From Saccharum officinarum (Eukaryota > Streptophyta > Magnoliopsida > Poales > Poaceae), in assembly GCA_020631735.1 (NCBI GenBank), contig CM036160.1:2898407-2962406 (forward strand): 64,000 bases of DNA, in the 5' to 3' direction. Made by a program: the position numbers and the translations under genes. Shown here in pieces: positions 25,401 to 39,332 of this stretch; within the stretch, counting starts at the first letter, position 1; the number at the start of each line of letters is the position of its first letter. The notes beneath the pieces are model-generated. The model made no database searches and had not been told where the DNA came from. It worked only from the letters and a program-made list of their open reading frames with translations.

Positions 25401-27792
25401 AATGTTACAATTATATTACACAAGATGTCAAATACACATTATTAATTTGAGTTCACTACCTATATCAAGTAGGCACAGTGGTAAACTTTTTCTTGACGTA
25501 ATGCCCTTGGTTATGATCATTCCGTAACCATGGAGTGTCCTCAGCAACGAGCAGGATGCTTGGGTCTTTGGCCACACAGAAGGGTGGGATTCGTTCATCC
25601 TTTTCATAATCCTCTGACACGTCTGACTTGTCTTTAATTCCCACGATGTTTCTTTTCCCTGTAAGAACTATGTGGCGCTTTGGCTCGTTGGTTTTTTTCT
25701 CATCGTGTTTCCCTCTCTTGGGTTTTGTAGACATGTCTTTCACATAGAACACCTGATTCACATCAGCAGCAAGGAAGAATGGATCATTTCTATACCCAAT
25801 ATTGTTGAGGTCCACTATTGTCATTCTATACTCCTTATAGACTGATACCCCTCCGTTCATCTTCACCCATTGGCATCGGAATAGAGGGACTTTAAAATTA
25901 TGTGCATAGTCTAGTTCCCAAATCTCCTCTATGCGACCATAATATGTGTGTATGTTCCCATTCGGTTCCGTAGCATCCACGCGGACACCACTATTTTGGT
26001 TGGTACTCTTTTTATCTTGGGATACGGTGTAAAATGTATTTCCATTTATCTCGTACCCTTTGTACGTGAGGACGTGCCACGCTGGTTGCCTAGCCAACAA
26101 ATACAGTTCATCTCCAATAGTTTTATCACCCTGACATTTTTGGCAACCAATCATCGAATGTCTCCATGTGATGACGCGTAATCCAAGCCTCATTCTTCCC
26201 AGGATTCTCAGATCATACAAAATTTATGTGTTTCTCAATATACGGTTCCACCACATTAGAGTTTCAAAGAACTATGTAGTGCGCTTTATTGAAAGAATCA
26301 TCACTCTGGCTGATATATATTTTCTTTCCTAGAGTACCCTTTCCACCAAGTCTCCCCTCATACCGTGATTCAGGAAGACCAATCGGGTCAAGGTCAGGAA
26401 TGAAGTCCACACAGAACTCAATGACCTCCTCTGTCCCGTATCCCTTGGCAATGCTTCCTTCTGGCCGACCCCGCTGGTGAACATATTTTTTCAGTACACC
26501 CATAAATCTCTCTAAGGGAAACATGTTGTGTAGGAACACAGGACCTAGGATATTAATCTCTTTGACCAGATGAACTAGGAGATGTGTCATGATATCAAAG
26601 AAGGATGGAGGGAACACCAACTCAAAGCTGACAAGACATTGAACCACATCATTCTGTAGAGTAGCTAGATCAAAATGATTGAATGCCTTTTGAGAAATTG
26701 CATTAAGGAATGCACACAGCTTCACGGTGGCCAGACGTACATGTGGAGGTAGAATTCCTCTTAAGGCAACCGAAAGCAGTTGCGTCATAATCACGTGACA
26801 ATCATGCGATTTTAAGTTGACAAATTTCTTCTCCGGCACATTTATTATATGCTTTATATTGGAGGAGAACCTAGATGGGACTTGATGCTGTTTAGGCACT
26901 CAAACATGCTTTCCTTCTCCTCATTGCTAAGGGTGTAGCTAGCAGGTCTTAAGTAATGACGTCCATCATCTGTCTTCTCTGGATGCAGGTTGTCTCGTTC
27001 TTTCATGCGCTTCAAGTCCTCTCGTGCCTCAAGGGTATCCTTAGGCTTTCCAAACACACCCATGAACCCTAGGAGATTGACACAAAGATTCTTTGTCAGG
27101 TGCATCACGTCGATCGAGTGGCAGACCTCAAGGTCTTTCCAATATGGTAGCTCCCAAAATATTGACTTCTTTTTCCACATTGGGGCGCCCCTCGAAGCGT
27201 CTTTTGGAACATGTTCACTACCTTGTCCCTTTCCAAACACTACTTTCAAATCCTTGACCATCTTGAATACCTCTACCCCATCTCGGTTGCCTAGCTTGGA
27301 CCGGTGTTCTATCGTACCTTTAAAATATTTGCCTTTCTTTCTCAACTGGTGGTTCTTAGCAAGAAATCGACGATAGCCAAGGTACATGATCTTTTGACAT
27401 TTTTTAAATAGACAGCCTCAAGGTCACCAAAATAATGGGTGCATGCATTATATCCCTTATTTGTCTGTCCTGAAAGATTACTTAGAGCTGGTCAATCATT
27501 GATTGTCACGAACAACAATGCTCGCAGGTCGAATTCTTCCTGTTTGTACTCATCCCACACGCGCACACTTGGTTTGCTCCATAGCAGCTGGAGTTCCTCA
27601 ACTAATGGCTTTAGGTAGACATCGATGTCATTGCCAGGTTGCTTCGGGCCTTGGATGAGCACCTGCATCATAATGAACTTGCATTTCATGCATAACCATG
27701 GAGGAAGGTTGTAGATACATAGAGTAATGGGCCAAGTGCTATGACTAGAGCTCTGGTCCCCAAAAGGATTAAATCCATCCGTACTCAATGCG

Positions 27793-28696
27793 AACCTTAG
27801 GTTTCTTCTTCTCTTTTTGGAACGATCAATGGTCTGATTCAGTTCTCTCAGTTCAGTTTCCCCGGTTACACTCATTTGCCAAAAGTAATTCCATCTCGGT
27901 GCAAAGTCTGATGCTAGAGCAAGATTTGGATGACATCTTTTTCCTACCTCTGTCCACCCAAGCCCATGAAGAGCTGATCCTCCTCTAGAACTATTTGGAA
28001 GATGTCGAGTATGATGAAAGTACTGCTTATTCCTGGTCACCAGTTTGGGGAGCTAAATATTCTTCGCGGCGCTTCTATGCTCATGTCTTTAGCAATGTAG
28101 AAGCCCACCCGTTCTACAAAGCTCTTTGGAAGTCAAGCTGCACGCCTAGGATCAAATTCTTTGCATGGTTGATACTTGTGGACAGATTAAATACAAAGAC
28201 CATGCTAAGAAGGAGGCACTTTAATATTCAGGATGATGCACTCTGTGTGCTATGTGACACAGGTCTGGAAGAAGATATCGATCATCTCTTTTTTGGCTGC
28301 CCGTTCGCTATGCAATGTTGGAGCTCCATTAATTTTTCCTAGGATACCTCTCTGTCAATGTTGGAGCGGTTGACTGCAGCGAGTAATACACATAATTTGG
28401 AGTTCTTCATAGAAGCTTCCCTCATCGCAGCATGGGAGCTTTGGAAAGTTCGTAATGACAAGATCTTTCAGAGGAGAGAGCCCAATGTTGCTGTTTGGCT
28501 TGCTAATTTCAAAAATCAATGTATTCTTCAATCTGTTAGATTTAAGGAAGATCTTAGATCATCCTTCTGCTTTTGGTCGGATGCTTTTAGTTAACTGAGG
28601 TTTGTAATCCCTTGGACCTTTATTTAATTTAAATTTAAGCATACTGTGGGGATCTCCCCCACAGTCCTTTACGTCAAAAAAAACCTTAGGTTTCTT
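27793..28696 (+). mobile_element. 5'-truncated LINE (L1-type) with 15-bp target duplication and poly(A)
   Basis: AACCTTAGGTTTCTT flanks the insert at 27793-27807 and 28682-28696. The inserted body is 27808-28681 and ends in a short A-run (28675-28681). Truncation at the 5' end, an A-tail and a long target duplication are the signature of target-primed reverse transcription. It sits in the transposase coding region, opposite in strand; excising it and one duplication restores the reading DDARNLRFALSTDGFNP. Confidence 0.9.
27810..28594 (+). pseudogene. LINE ORF2 C-terminal remnant (zf-RVT domain)
   Basis: Three nearly contiguous open pieces (to 27986, 27995-28342, 28358-28594), separated by stops. 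The middle one reads YSWSPVWGAKYSSRRFY, CTPRIKFFAWLILVDRLNTK, then CVLCDTGLEEDIDHLFFGCP: the zinc-binding C-terminal domain (zf-RVT) typical of plant non-LTR reverse transcriptases, with CxxC, His and Cys in place. The last piece (AAWELWKVRNDKIFQRREP) is the usual C-terminal tail. Endonuclease and reverse transcriptase domains are lost by 5' truncation. Confidence 0.82.
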
Positions 28697-29192
28697 GCGT
28701 CATCTGTAAAGTCCGGGAATTCTCTATCTATTTCTCTCCACTGGGACCCATCTACTGGGTGTCTCAACATGTTGTCCACCTTATGGTCTTCTTTGTGTCA
28801 TCGCAACAACTTTGCATGCTCCTTGTTTCTGAACAGTTGTTTTAGGCATGAAATTATTGGAGCATACCACATAACCTTGGCAGGAATTCTCTTCTTCGGA
28901 CGTTCTTCATCCTCAACATCGCCAGGATCATTTCGCAAGATCTTGTACCGTGACGCATGGCAAATAGGGCATTTATCTAAATTCTCGTGCTCACTATGGT
29001 ACATGATGCAGTCATTAGGACATGCAAGTATCTTCTCGATTTGTAATCCTAAAGGGCAGACAATCTTTTTTGCTTTATATGTAGTGGTGGGCAATTCATT
29101 AGGCTTCAGAAGCATCTTTTTTGGATCTTCAGTAATTTCCCAAATGCCTTGTCAGATATACCATTCTCTGCCTTCTACTATAACAACACCAG

Positions 29193-32100
29193 TGTAACGG
29201 AACCGTCCAAATTATAAGAGCACAAGTACAAAAACAATCACCGAAATGATCAAATTCTCGCACTTGAGCCCATATAACTCCGGTAGTCCAGTGAAATCAC
29301 GAGGGATTTCAAACCAACCAACATATAAGCCAAGATCGTAGTGATTCAACATAACAAGTCACATGTTACATCCATTTCATAAGTAATTCAATTTACATCG
29401 GAGTTCAACATAGTTATTACAACTTAAGTTCAAAAGTAGCGGAAGCAAAGTAATTTAAAACTAACATTAATCTTATTTCAAATACATGCCAGTGCCATGG
29501 TCGACTTCCAATAAAAGCATTAGAGATAAGGTAGCTCAGAAGGATCATGCCCATGATCACACTCCGCCTCTACGGCAGGAGCCAACCAACTCTTGCAGTC
29601 GCCATGATACATCACAACCTGCAACAAGTGGGGATAAAACCCTGAGTACGAGAAAGTACTCAGCTAGACTTACCCGTCAGAAACCAGAAATAAGGTGACA
29701 CCAAGGATCATGCAAGGCTGATATAAAGTAGGCTAGCTTGACCACATTTTGCATAAAAGCTTATTATGGATAAGTAATCATTAATGCTTAAGCATCAAGT
29801 TAATTATCATTAACCTGTCATCTATATTAGAACCTGTACTAGAGCACTCACTTTATTAGGAGCAAACAATATTAACCATAGCAGGTATAAATTGAGGCAA
29901 CCTTTCCATCGTTATCCAATTAACCATCCGTTCAATTTAATGGAATCTACGTTGCCGCTGCTCAAGTCAAGTGCTCACTAACCGGGAGCGACGGCGATTC
30001 GAATCGAATTCCTATCCAGCTGGAGGGGTATTTCTAACACTCACCGTGCAGACCCCTGCCAGGGTCGCACAGGCCACCTTTTCATATGATTCAGGAATCG
30101 CGGGTCCGAATAATGTCGCGACCCCAAGGGCGACACTCTGCCAGGTGATAGGGACTCTAACCCCCCCTTGGTCTCACGCCAATGTCCCCAAGCACATCCT
30201 TTCTCTCCTCCAAGAAGCAACCTACCATTCGATTCCCGGCCTGAATCACATTACTCGGCTTCGCGGTCGGAACGACTTATCCGGCCAACTAAGTGTTAGA
30301 CTGCGTTCAACATGACTCAAGGACGTACAGCGAATCGGTCCTTAAACGACTCAGACGGGAATAGATCTACACCCAAGACCTCCATGCCTTGTTGCTTCAC
30401 TATCATCATCCCGCCCGGTCTCATTTCATTTTATTAACACATGGTTCCATTCCACGATAGCAAATATAGCCAACCGTGCCATATATGAATATCCCTATAT
30501 CTCGCAGGTGACAGGAAATCACCTGACTTCTACCGCTTAAAGCAGGGCTAAGCATCTACTCGATCCTAGTCTATGTAGGATTCAAGGATTCATATATCTG
30601 GACAAGGAATGATATAATGCAGCAAGGTTTTCAACCAACTCCTACCACTTAATGCAACAATACTTATAACATATATATAATTAATTGCTTTGAAGATAGG
30701 AGGCTTATAATGCTCCGGGGCTTGCCTGGGATCCGACTCAAGTTAGAGTATGTCAGATGACGTCACTTGGCGAGCAACCTCCAAACTACCACTTGTCTGG
30801 TCCTTCTATCTTCGGGATAGATCCACCAAACACCGTCTTCGGGTTTGGCTCCATATCAGGTCCTTCGCATGTTTCAGCTAGCGTACCTAAATGAGGTGCA
30901 ATAATGTATATGTATGAATGCATAGAAGTGAAATAAACAAAGCAATCAAGCAAACATACCAAAGTTCACATAAACACCTAGAGCTAATTAACTTAATCCT
31001 CATTAAGACATAACATAGACGAGGGCAAGCACATCAATCAAGAAACAAGTCTCACAAGATCACAGGGTGCCACCCAAGTATCATCAAAGATATGAGTCAC
31101 ACTTCAATACTCAAGCATGGCAAAGTTAATCAAAGTATTAGAACTAGACATTGCTACCTTCTGGACATCAGACCAGCAGCTGAGTAATTTAATCATAACT
31201 GGAGATCTACAACTCCAAATGACTTGCAAGAAGACATTATGGAAAGCTTATGAAATTGTCCACATTTCATTTATAAACATCTAAACCTGATTCTAACATT
31301 TGCCAGGTCGAAATACAGAAGGTACAGAATCTGTCCTGGAGGGACAGAGAGCAACATAAATCTGAACCCAACTTAGAACAGCTGTAGTTTCTAAACCATA
31401 TGGCCAAATGCCACCAAATTTTAACAGAGGCTAGATACATAAATTATCTACAACTTTTGTATAAACAAGTTCTTCAACAAAGCACATTATCAAGAAGAGC
31501 TTTGCTAAGTTCCCAGATCTGTCCAGAAACCTCATTTGCAAGAAATAATTATTAACTTATGTTGCAAACATATAATTGGTCAAAACCAACTTTACTAACA
31601 TTTCATACATGACTAATGAACACCAGAAAACTTAGCGTCTATTTCTAAATAAATTCTTTTAATGCCTTTTCTTAATTTATTTAGATAATTAGGTAGAATT
31701 ATGATCACATATCAAAAGTGCACAATAAATTCTACCAAAATTACAGAGGCCTACCTATGCTCCCAAAAGTCTACTATCCAAATTTGAAACCATTTGGACC
31801 TGTATAACAATCTCTATGAAAAAGACAAATAGCTATTGATAAATCATGTGAGAGCAAGTTAACCTAAAACTCAAGATTTTCTGTGAACACAAGGCCATGT
31901 TATGAATCAATATGATAGAGAAACACCATACTAAGGTAATGGAACAACATTTTCTATTTTATCATATATATATTATTTATAAGCTATTTATCAAGCCCTA
32001 AACAAGTTAATTCAATAACTAGATCATCCAATAAGTAGTGACCAAGAAATTTATACCACAGTACATACATATCATGGCAAGACTACCATAAAAATTTCAT

Positions 32101-34260
32101 ATCATTTGGAGCATCACAACTCAAGATATAAAATGACAAGTAATAAAATGGGATTTTTCCTTATTTAACAAGGTCAAATCAAAACCCTAAGAAAACAATG
32201 AGCAACTAGGGTGTTTAATATTTTTCCTAGCAAGTACATGTCCTCACAAAATTAACAAAACAAGAATCATCATTTTTGGAGTTCTAAAACTCCAGATCTT
32301 GCTCTGGTTAAGTTTAAAGGCATTTATAGAACATTTTTAAAACTTAAATAAAGACATTAGAAAACATCTACAAACATATAACATTTTATGACTCCTCTGC
32401 AAAGATCTCTTCTCAAGGTTTCCAAAAAGTCCCCATTTGCCATTTTTGGATTTTTCTAGCATAAGATATGAATTTTAGGAGATTTACAAAATTTCTGAAA
32501 TTCAAAAACAGGATTAACCCTAGATATGCTAGGTGCACCCGGATGCGTACCCATTCTCGGCCATTCATAACACTGACCTGTGGGACCCGCGCCCAGAGGG
32601 GCCCACCTGTCATGCATATACCAAGAGACAGAGAGAGGGGAACGGCTTGGCGTCGTCGTCTACCTCCGACGGCCGAACAGGGGAGGAGACAGGGCCGGCC
32701 GGGCCTCGGGCCAGCGGCGGCCGGCGACGGCAGTGGCCTGGTTGGCCGGCATCGCGGCTGCCCAGCGCGTCCGCCTGCACTGTCTGTGTGAGTTGAGGTG
32801 GCTCGTGGCCTCCTGGCCACGGCGGCAGGCGGTTGCGGGCGAGCCGCTCCGGCGACGGCCGTCCACGGCGGCGGAAGGGGCCGGAAAACAGGCGTTTCGA
32901 GGTCGGCACGTAGCAGTGGAGGTGCGGTGGTGATTGATTGAAACAGGGGAGGCATGGAGGAGCGGATTGGTTGGCGACTATGGAGCTCGACTCGGCTCGC
33001 TAATGGCGGCCATGGCCACGCTCAGTGCGGAGGAGGGAAAAAGGTGTGGGCGTTCGCGAGGAAGGAAGAGAAGGGAATACTGAGACCATCACGGTGCTCC
33101 ATAACGCGCAGGGAGGAGGCCGGGCGCGTGGCAGAGAGACGGACGCGCGGCATCCATGGAGGAGACGCACGGCGCATGGTCGCCACGTCCAGGGCGCGTG
33201 TCACCCGTTGGGACATTTCCGCGAATACGTGGTGCGCGACGGAGCAGCCGGTTTGAGACGCCGTTTTGGGCCAGCTCTGGTGGAAATCTGGACATGGGCC
33301 AATTGTCAAAGTTGTTCATCTCAGTATACTCTACAATTTTTATTTAAACACCATAGTCATAAGACCCACAGATTAGGAGATAACTAAGCCCAAAGTTGAC
33401 AGTGTCAACAGGTTAAGGTAGGGCTCGGTTTTGGGATTTTTAAATGCCAAACTAGGTCAAATTGATTCCAAATTTTTACATGTTGTCATCCAACAAATTG
33501 TTTCCAACTTTTGTTAAGGGGTCAAACCAAGTTACTTAACAAAATCTTGAGAACGCGGAATGTCAATGTCGAAGACACTGAAATTAGGGCTTGAAATGGC
33601 TAAGTGCTGAAATCAGCCCTAAAACTGACTTGTGAGCCCTGTTTGAGCATGTTCCACACATTTTCATGACTTGACCCTTAAACAAAGTTTGTTCCTTATA
33701 AAATTCTCTACAACTTTGCCAAAGGGTGCACAGTTATGCAAAGCTTCTAGGTTACACTTTTGAAATGGTCAAACAACAGTGTTCCAGGGTCCATAAATGG
33801 TCAACCATCACTTAGAAACATATTTAGGTGAAATGATCAACATGAACATTGTTCCATTGAGTGCCCTAAGTGTAGTTAAGGTGTTGTAGGGTTCATCTAG
33901 AGTCATTTGGGTAAATTTGCAAAGCTTGGCTAATGATCGATAGTTCCATTAACTTAATGGGGCAAATTCCAATAGGAACGGAACTTATCATTTCATGTGA
34001 CTTTTTGATTCCAAACTTCATGAAACTTTTCCAGGGATTGATATAGATAGTTATTGATGTGAGACATGTGAATATACTTTGATAACAAACCCAAGCATAT
34101 ATCTTTTAATTGAGCCTATACGTAAGCAAGGGTGCAATGTCTAAGTTTAGGTTAGGGTTTATTTCCATAGGTTTGACTTTGGCATCGTCATCTCCACTAA
34201 TTTGTCGTGTTTGAGCTTAAACCCACTACTTAATTGGTGATAAACACCTGGGGTGTTACA
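29193..34260 (-). repeat. LTR of the LARD-like element (left copy; 3' LTR in its own orientation)
   Basis: 5068 bp. It contains a GC-rich pocket at about 32510-33260 in otherwise AT-rich sequence, probably around the transcription start. Open frames of up to 180 codons in the pocket overlap in five registers and are compositional. An 8-bp hairpin lies at 29642-29663. Compared with the right copy I see mostly one-base indels in homopolymers or short repeats and one clear substitution (G at 33147, A at 43282). Confidence 0.92.
29642..29663. repeat. Conserved LTR hairpin CTGAGTAC-6-GTACTCAG
   Basis: Perfect 8-bp stem with loop GAGAAA. It recurs at 39782-39803 (identical) and at 62872-62893, where the loop is GACAAA but the stem is unchanged although the surrounding LTR has diverged. 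Confidence 0.85.
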
Positions 34261-34278
34261 GCCCTCCCCCCTTAAAAG
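34261..34278 (-). promoter_or_regulatory. Polypurine tract of the LARD-like element
   Basis: On the minus strand TTTTAAGGGGGGAGGGC directly precedes the LTR start TGTAACACCCC. Just upstream the minus strand reads CGGGACGCGATTCTTTTAA, close to ACGAGATTCTTTTAAGGGGGG before the 3' LTR of the Del/Tekay element at 57391-57410. It primes plus-strand DNA synthesis. Confidence 0.85.
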
Positions 34279-37200
34279 AATCGCGTCCCGAGATTCGGAA
34301 TGGAAGACCTTTTAGGGAAGAGAGACACGTTATCTAGTTCCCAACATCTGCTATAGCATTCAGCTATAAAGCTTCAACCTCGGCGAACAATTTGGCCATA
34401 GGCACTTTCTGTTACTTCCTCTTCATGGTAAAATTTGTCTGAAGAATTTCCTTCATTGACTTCCATGAAGCATTGTTACTTTGAGAGGAATCCCAGATAG
34501 CACATTACTGCATTCTCAATGTACGGAGATCATTTGGTCCATGAGTGAACCACTCACAAGTATCTGACTTTCTAATGACCACAACATAGGCCATATAAAC
34601 TTGACACTAGACCGAAATAATCAGAAGTATACTCGTTAAAATGACTCTATGTTCACAAAGTTTGAAAAGCAGTCCTCTACCAAAATGGCTTGAGCACAAC
34701 CTTCCAAAAGTGTGAGACCATAGACGGCAAATATACTCTGAGACTTTAGGATACTGACTAACCAATAGACAAGGTCTATGTTGGTCGTAAATGTTCATTT
34801 ATTTAGGCACCAACTAATGGAAAACTACTTAAGGTTCCATGTGTGCAGTTCTCTTTCTCTAATGACAACACTGTATTATCTGAGTCTGTCGAGGGGTTAA
34901 TGAATGTGATAGCTGACTCTGTCGGCTTCGTATTCCTGTCAACAGTTATCTAATAAGATTCTTTTATCCAAAGAAAATAGTTATCTGGGTTGAACCAGAT
35001 GCAACCTCTTGGGTAAAAACATTTATAAGGTACCAAAGTATGTCATCATAGGAAAATAATTCCTTAAGAAAGATGTAACGAGGCCTTAAGGACAATAAAA
35101 GTTATAATTATTCACTTAACCGCGGGGAGTAGTCTACCACCAAGCGATTGAGTAAAATTTTCCTTGGTGACTTAGTTGTACTGTAAGTTGAGTTGACTTG
35201 CAGCATAACAACTTTGTCAGGCCAACTTTCACCTTAGGCTTTTCTCCTTTTGGATCAAATAGTAACTCTAAGATGGGAAATCTGTTGTTTGACACTTTTC
35301 AAATTGCTTTTGATTCACGATGGTATAAATTGATCGGTAGAAACCAAGGCTGCTCGTACATTGGGGATACGAGAAAGCAAAAACAAGTGAAAGAGTGTAA
35401 ACAAGTATCTGTGGGACCTCAAAAGGGCCATCCAACAGCAGATCCCGACTATTAATTTACATATCAATCCAAGGATGCACACGCTTTGAACTTGCGGTTT
35501 ACTTTTGCAGGGCAAACACATACTCTGCCTGGAGAACATTCCTACAAGGATAAGGAACCGCTTTCGAATATTCCTTGACACTTCGTCCAATCAAGTTATG
35601 GACAAACCATTTGTGGCACCTATGGCACAAGGATACTAATTGAAACTAGGGTATACTTTCTCTAATTCTTCGCTTTAGCTGATAGAACACCTTGCACTAT
35701 CTGTGTGATTGTTCAAGACAGAATTGACTTAATCACAATGGCTCTAGAAGATAGAATATCACTCAAGTTGTTGGCTAGTTGATTAACTTCTTGTTGGTTA
35801 TTGCTCTGTAAGACATAGCCTTCATAGCTACCAAAAAGTCGTTACCTAGCTGGAGATTAACCTTCCTATTGGTAACTAATCAGTTGTCTCTCAACACTAA
35901 AAAGTTTGAAATCTTCACTCTTGACCACAACAACTGTGGTTGATGCAGAATAGATGGTTGCCATCGAAGTTGGCAAATACGAAGTTATTCTAGAGATGGT
36001 TGCTTTCGATTGTACGGTCATTATGCACCCAAGATTGCGACTTGGATAGCTCTGGTCATATGCACAATGCGATAATCGATTCTCATCCCACAGATAATTT
36101 GTCCAACATTAAGTGTTGTGTGCCCTTTTTATCCAACAGAGATGAGCTACTTTGCTCACTAGATGTCGTTCGTCAATACTGGGACAATTAAGCAAAGTCA
36201 CTTGTCTACCATCTCTTGTAGTCCATTAACGTTTATGTCGGTGACCTGTTCTTCAAAGGTTATCCTCTTAGCAACTTCAGAAGGAAACTCCACTACTTTC
36301 GGTCTAAGATATGGATCTTATGATACAATATGGAGAGATAACCAAGAAACAGTTCACATGAGAATAACACGTTGATGTTGTTCCGCAATGGATCATGACT
36401 AGAAACCACGATACCAGCGCGTGCCCAGTAGCACAACCATGTGCCGGCCGGTCACAAGGAGGCCCTAGGTTTCGTCGCGGCACCGTTAGCTGCTACTCAT
36501 AACACCATTACCGATCACACCCCAAGGTGAAATTTCAAGTGACACCATTTGGGTGGTAAAAACAAGCATTATACAAGGAGGTATAGCAAGTAAAGGTAGT
36601 CATAAGGTTTAAAATCAACGAGGAGGAGATCCGTAGATCAAACACCTCACAAGAGATCATAGCTCAATTCCTAAAGACAACTGATCAATGGACTCTTGCT
36701 TAAATTCTATGCACGACTTGCGTCCACCAAGGTGAGTTCCAGATAGAAGATTAATAGGAGATTCATTCATGTTGGGCAACAACATGAGATCAAGATCGAT
36801 AAACATCCTGAGACTTGGGAAGGTTAGGGATGGATTACTCAAACTTCAAGGACGAAAACCAATATGTCAATCATAGATTGAGTTAATAAGGTAGATACCC
36901 GAATTTACAAGCAACCGATTTTGAGATCAGACGACGAAAGATTATTATTGCACCAGATCACCTGTAGGAGAGGCAATCAGTAGGTCCAACATGGATTCAG
37001 TTAAGGGTCTTACAACTTGGCATCAAACAACTATAGCTAAAAGGAAGAGTTGGAGAGAATCTATCTTGGCTAGTAGATCAAACAAAGGTATTCACGTGCG
37101 GTTGCAGGACAACCATGGTATACACGCATATTTAAAGGTCCAGTCTTGGGCTCATAAGGAAAAGAACCTAATTGGGGATGACGCCAAGAGATCGTTTCAC

Positions 37201-39318
37201 GTAACTCGAGTATTGCTCTAAGATAAAGCTACTCGACACTCGTATACTTACCGAAGACAAACGAAGTGACAACTATGACACTAATTAACTAACAAGCATA
37301 CATACAAACATCATAGTCAAGCATTGGAGAGATCCAATCCAATTAGCTTAAGCAACCACTACTAAGCATCAGGCTCACCCATAACAAACATTCATCTAAA
37401 GCAAGAACTAACTACGAGCTTAGCCTAAAACAAACGCTAGCTAAGGTGGCTACTTAGCATGGGCACAGAACATGGACAGCAACATAGTAGTTAATTGTTT
37501 CGACCATAGCTGAGGTTGTAGACATCCCATAAAGGTGATCCTAGACTTTCTAGAAAGCTTAGAAAGATGGCTACACATTAGTTATTCATACCAAAAGCTA
37601 AATCATAGATTAACATGACCAAAAATGCTAATGTTTCAGTTATGTACCAATATGGACAGAAAACTGACAAGAACTTCAAAAATGCATAACTGGAGTTCTA
37701 GGGACACAACAAGGATGAGCCTTAACTTTGTGTAAAGCTTATTAAGTTGTCTATAACTTTCTTATTATCATATTAAGATGATTCTACAGCTAACAAGGTT
37801 AATCAACACAAAGAAGACATTTCTGTCCAGGTTTGGACAGATTCTGTCATTCAACTTCACAAGCTCATAACTAGTGACTTACACCACCAAAAGTAGTGAT
37901 CTTTAGCATTTTGGAAAGCTTAGAAAAAGTACTACACTTCCTCTAATATTTCCAAGACATGATTCCTTATGCACATAGGTCAAACAAACCAAACATACAG
38001 ATCTGTTCTGAACATGAGCAGATTCTGACAACAAACTTCTTAAAATCTATAACTCCCAAAACATAAGGCCTAGTGTCATAAAATTTTAGGACAAGATAGA
38101 TAAGTAAGTTAGCTACAACTTTGGTATTCTCTATAACTACAGAAAACACCATTACGATCATGAAAGCATCACTACAACAGAAACCGTTCTAGCAGCCAAC
38201 GTCCAACAAGCAAAACAAAGCTTGCCTATGTTCTACTTAACAAGAGAGCACACAAACATGTTATTCTAGTAGTTCTAAACATTATTACCTTAGACCAACC
38301 AGTTTAATTCATTAGTAAGAATCACAATTACTTAGGTGAGGTCTAAAGAATTTGCAAACACTTGTATGAACAACATATCCACCACTTGGCTAAACTAGAG
38401 GACATTTATAGGTTCAAACATGTACCCACAATTATTTCTAACAAAACTAATCACACACTTTTCTCAAGCAACATGGAACAAGACATTTTTGTTTTACTTC
38501 ACTCACAAGTTACTTACTGTAGAACAAGGGTGAGAAGAGTATAGCCATGCATAATGCAACAATCATGAAGATGCATGCTTCGTCCTATTCGTCCTCACAA
38601 GATTACCAACCTAAGGTGGCGATCACGTTCTATGTCGGTGGCATAACATGTACTCTCTCAATATATAGCTAGTCGACAGCTACATTCGACTTACGCATTC
38701 GTGGTTAGCGTACCTGCAGAAAAGTTTCACTGCAGCCAACAATTCCCAATATAGCACACAATGAAAGCAGAGAAGTAAAATTCTAAGTACTCCCATGTAC
38801 ATATACCCCCGTATATATACATGTAGCACCAAAACTACCCGAATCTTCGATCACCCACAATTAAGTACCTTCATATATACATGTGTGTAACATGTAGATA
38901 ATCCAGTAACCAAAACTAGCTCTCCCCTAGACCGCAGTTTGTACGGTCATGCTCTCACAACTCACACTTACCTCAGCGTAGGTGCGATGTTGCATAAAAG
39001 TAAACTAGCAACATATATGGCTATTTCATATATGAAGGCTACCTCTGATCTGACACACCGGGTAGCATAGTGTGGGAGAGTCGTCACACAAACATACCTT
39101 GGCAAGGGCGTAGATGCATAAATGAAAAACCCCAAGTTAGTACTTATATAAGCCACCTAATAATCCTTATATGGGCATAAGGAAATTGACCACTGGCATA
39201 CTTAGGTTTAAAATTTAGATTTGGCAAACCTATATATAGCTATAAGTTAATAAAACTGATATTATAAAACAAAACCTTTGTTTTAAATACACATACGACA
39301 AGTTTAATGTTGAATCTT
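34279..39318 (-). other. Non-coding interior of the LARD-like element
   Basis: About 5 kb with only short scattered open frames (60-91 codons) on both strands, none with RNase H, integrase, reverse transcriptase, protease or gag motifs. Moderately AT-rich, with the last 1.5 kb before the primer site (37250-39310) more so. A single GC-rich spot is at 36400-36500. Whether it carries a packaging signal cannot be read from one copy. Confidence 0.7.
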
Positions 39319-39330
39319 GCTCTGATACCA
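39319..39330 (-). promoter_or_regulatory. Primer-binding site, initiator Met tRNA
   Basis: TGGTATCAGAGC on the minus strand, two bases from the LTR end at 39333. It is complementary to the 3' end of initiator tRNA-Met, and identical to the site at 52913-52924. Confidence 0.92.
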
Positions 39331-39332
39331 GC

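Larger units (their letters stand above)
25465..29187 (-). pseudogene. TNP2-type CACTA transposase, middle and C-terminal part, interrupted by a LINE
   Basis: Minus-strand segments in order: 29115-28798 (KPNELPTTTYKAKK, ACPNDCIMYHSEHENLDKC with a Cys-rich CPNDC...DKCPIC motif); 28797-28697 reaching REFPDFTDDARN; then, beyond the LINE, LRFALSTDGFNPFG at 27807 and leftward, LFVTIND; 27387-26854 (YLGYRRFL, VCHSIDVMHLTKNLCVNLLG); 26899-26264, DUF4218-like (LKSHDCHVIMTQLL, FPLERFMGVLKKYVH, RPEGSIAKGYGTEEVIEF); 26220-25465, DUF4216-like (YYGRIEEIWELDY, RNDPFFLAADVNQVFYV). This is the Transposase_21 - DUF4218 - DUF4216 order of CACTA transposases, which cut and join the element ends. Damage: LINE insertion, a stop at 27492-27494 where the family has Trp, a frameshift near 29110 and between 26899 and 26854. 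Confidence 0.85.

Noticed and set aside
24154..25445. Similar 60-113 codon open frames repeated in the tandem array
   Set aside because: They repeat only because the DNA repeats; Asn/Lys/Ile/Phe-rich composition and no conservation of frame beyond the duplication.
32413..33387. Overlapping open frames of 60-180 codons in the GC-rich pocket of the LTR (and the equivalents at 42551-43521)
   Set aside because: Open in five or six registers at once, no start context or known motif, and broken by the one-base indels that separate the two LTR copies. Compositional.
34279..39318. Hidden gag-pol in the LARD-like interior
   Set aside because: I looked on both strands for RNase H, integrase HHCC and DDE, protease and YxDD patterns and saw none.
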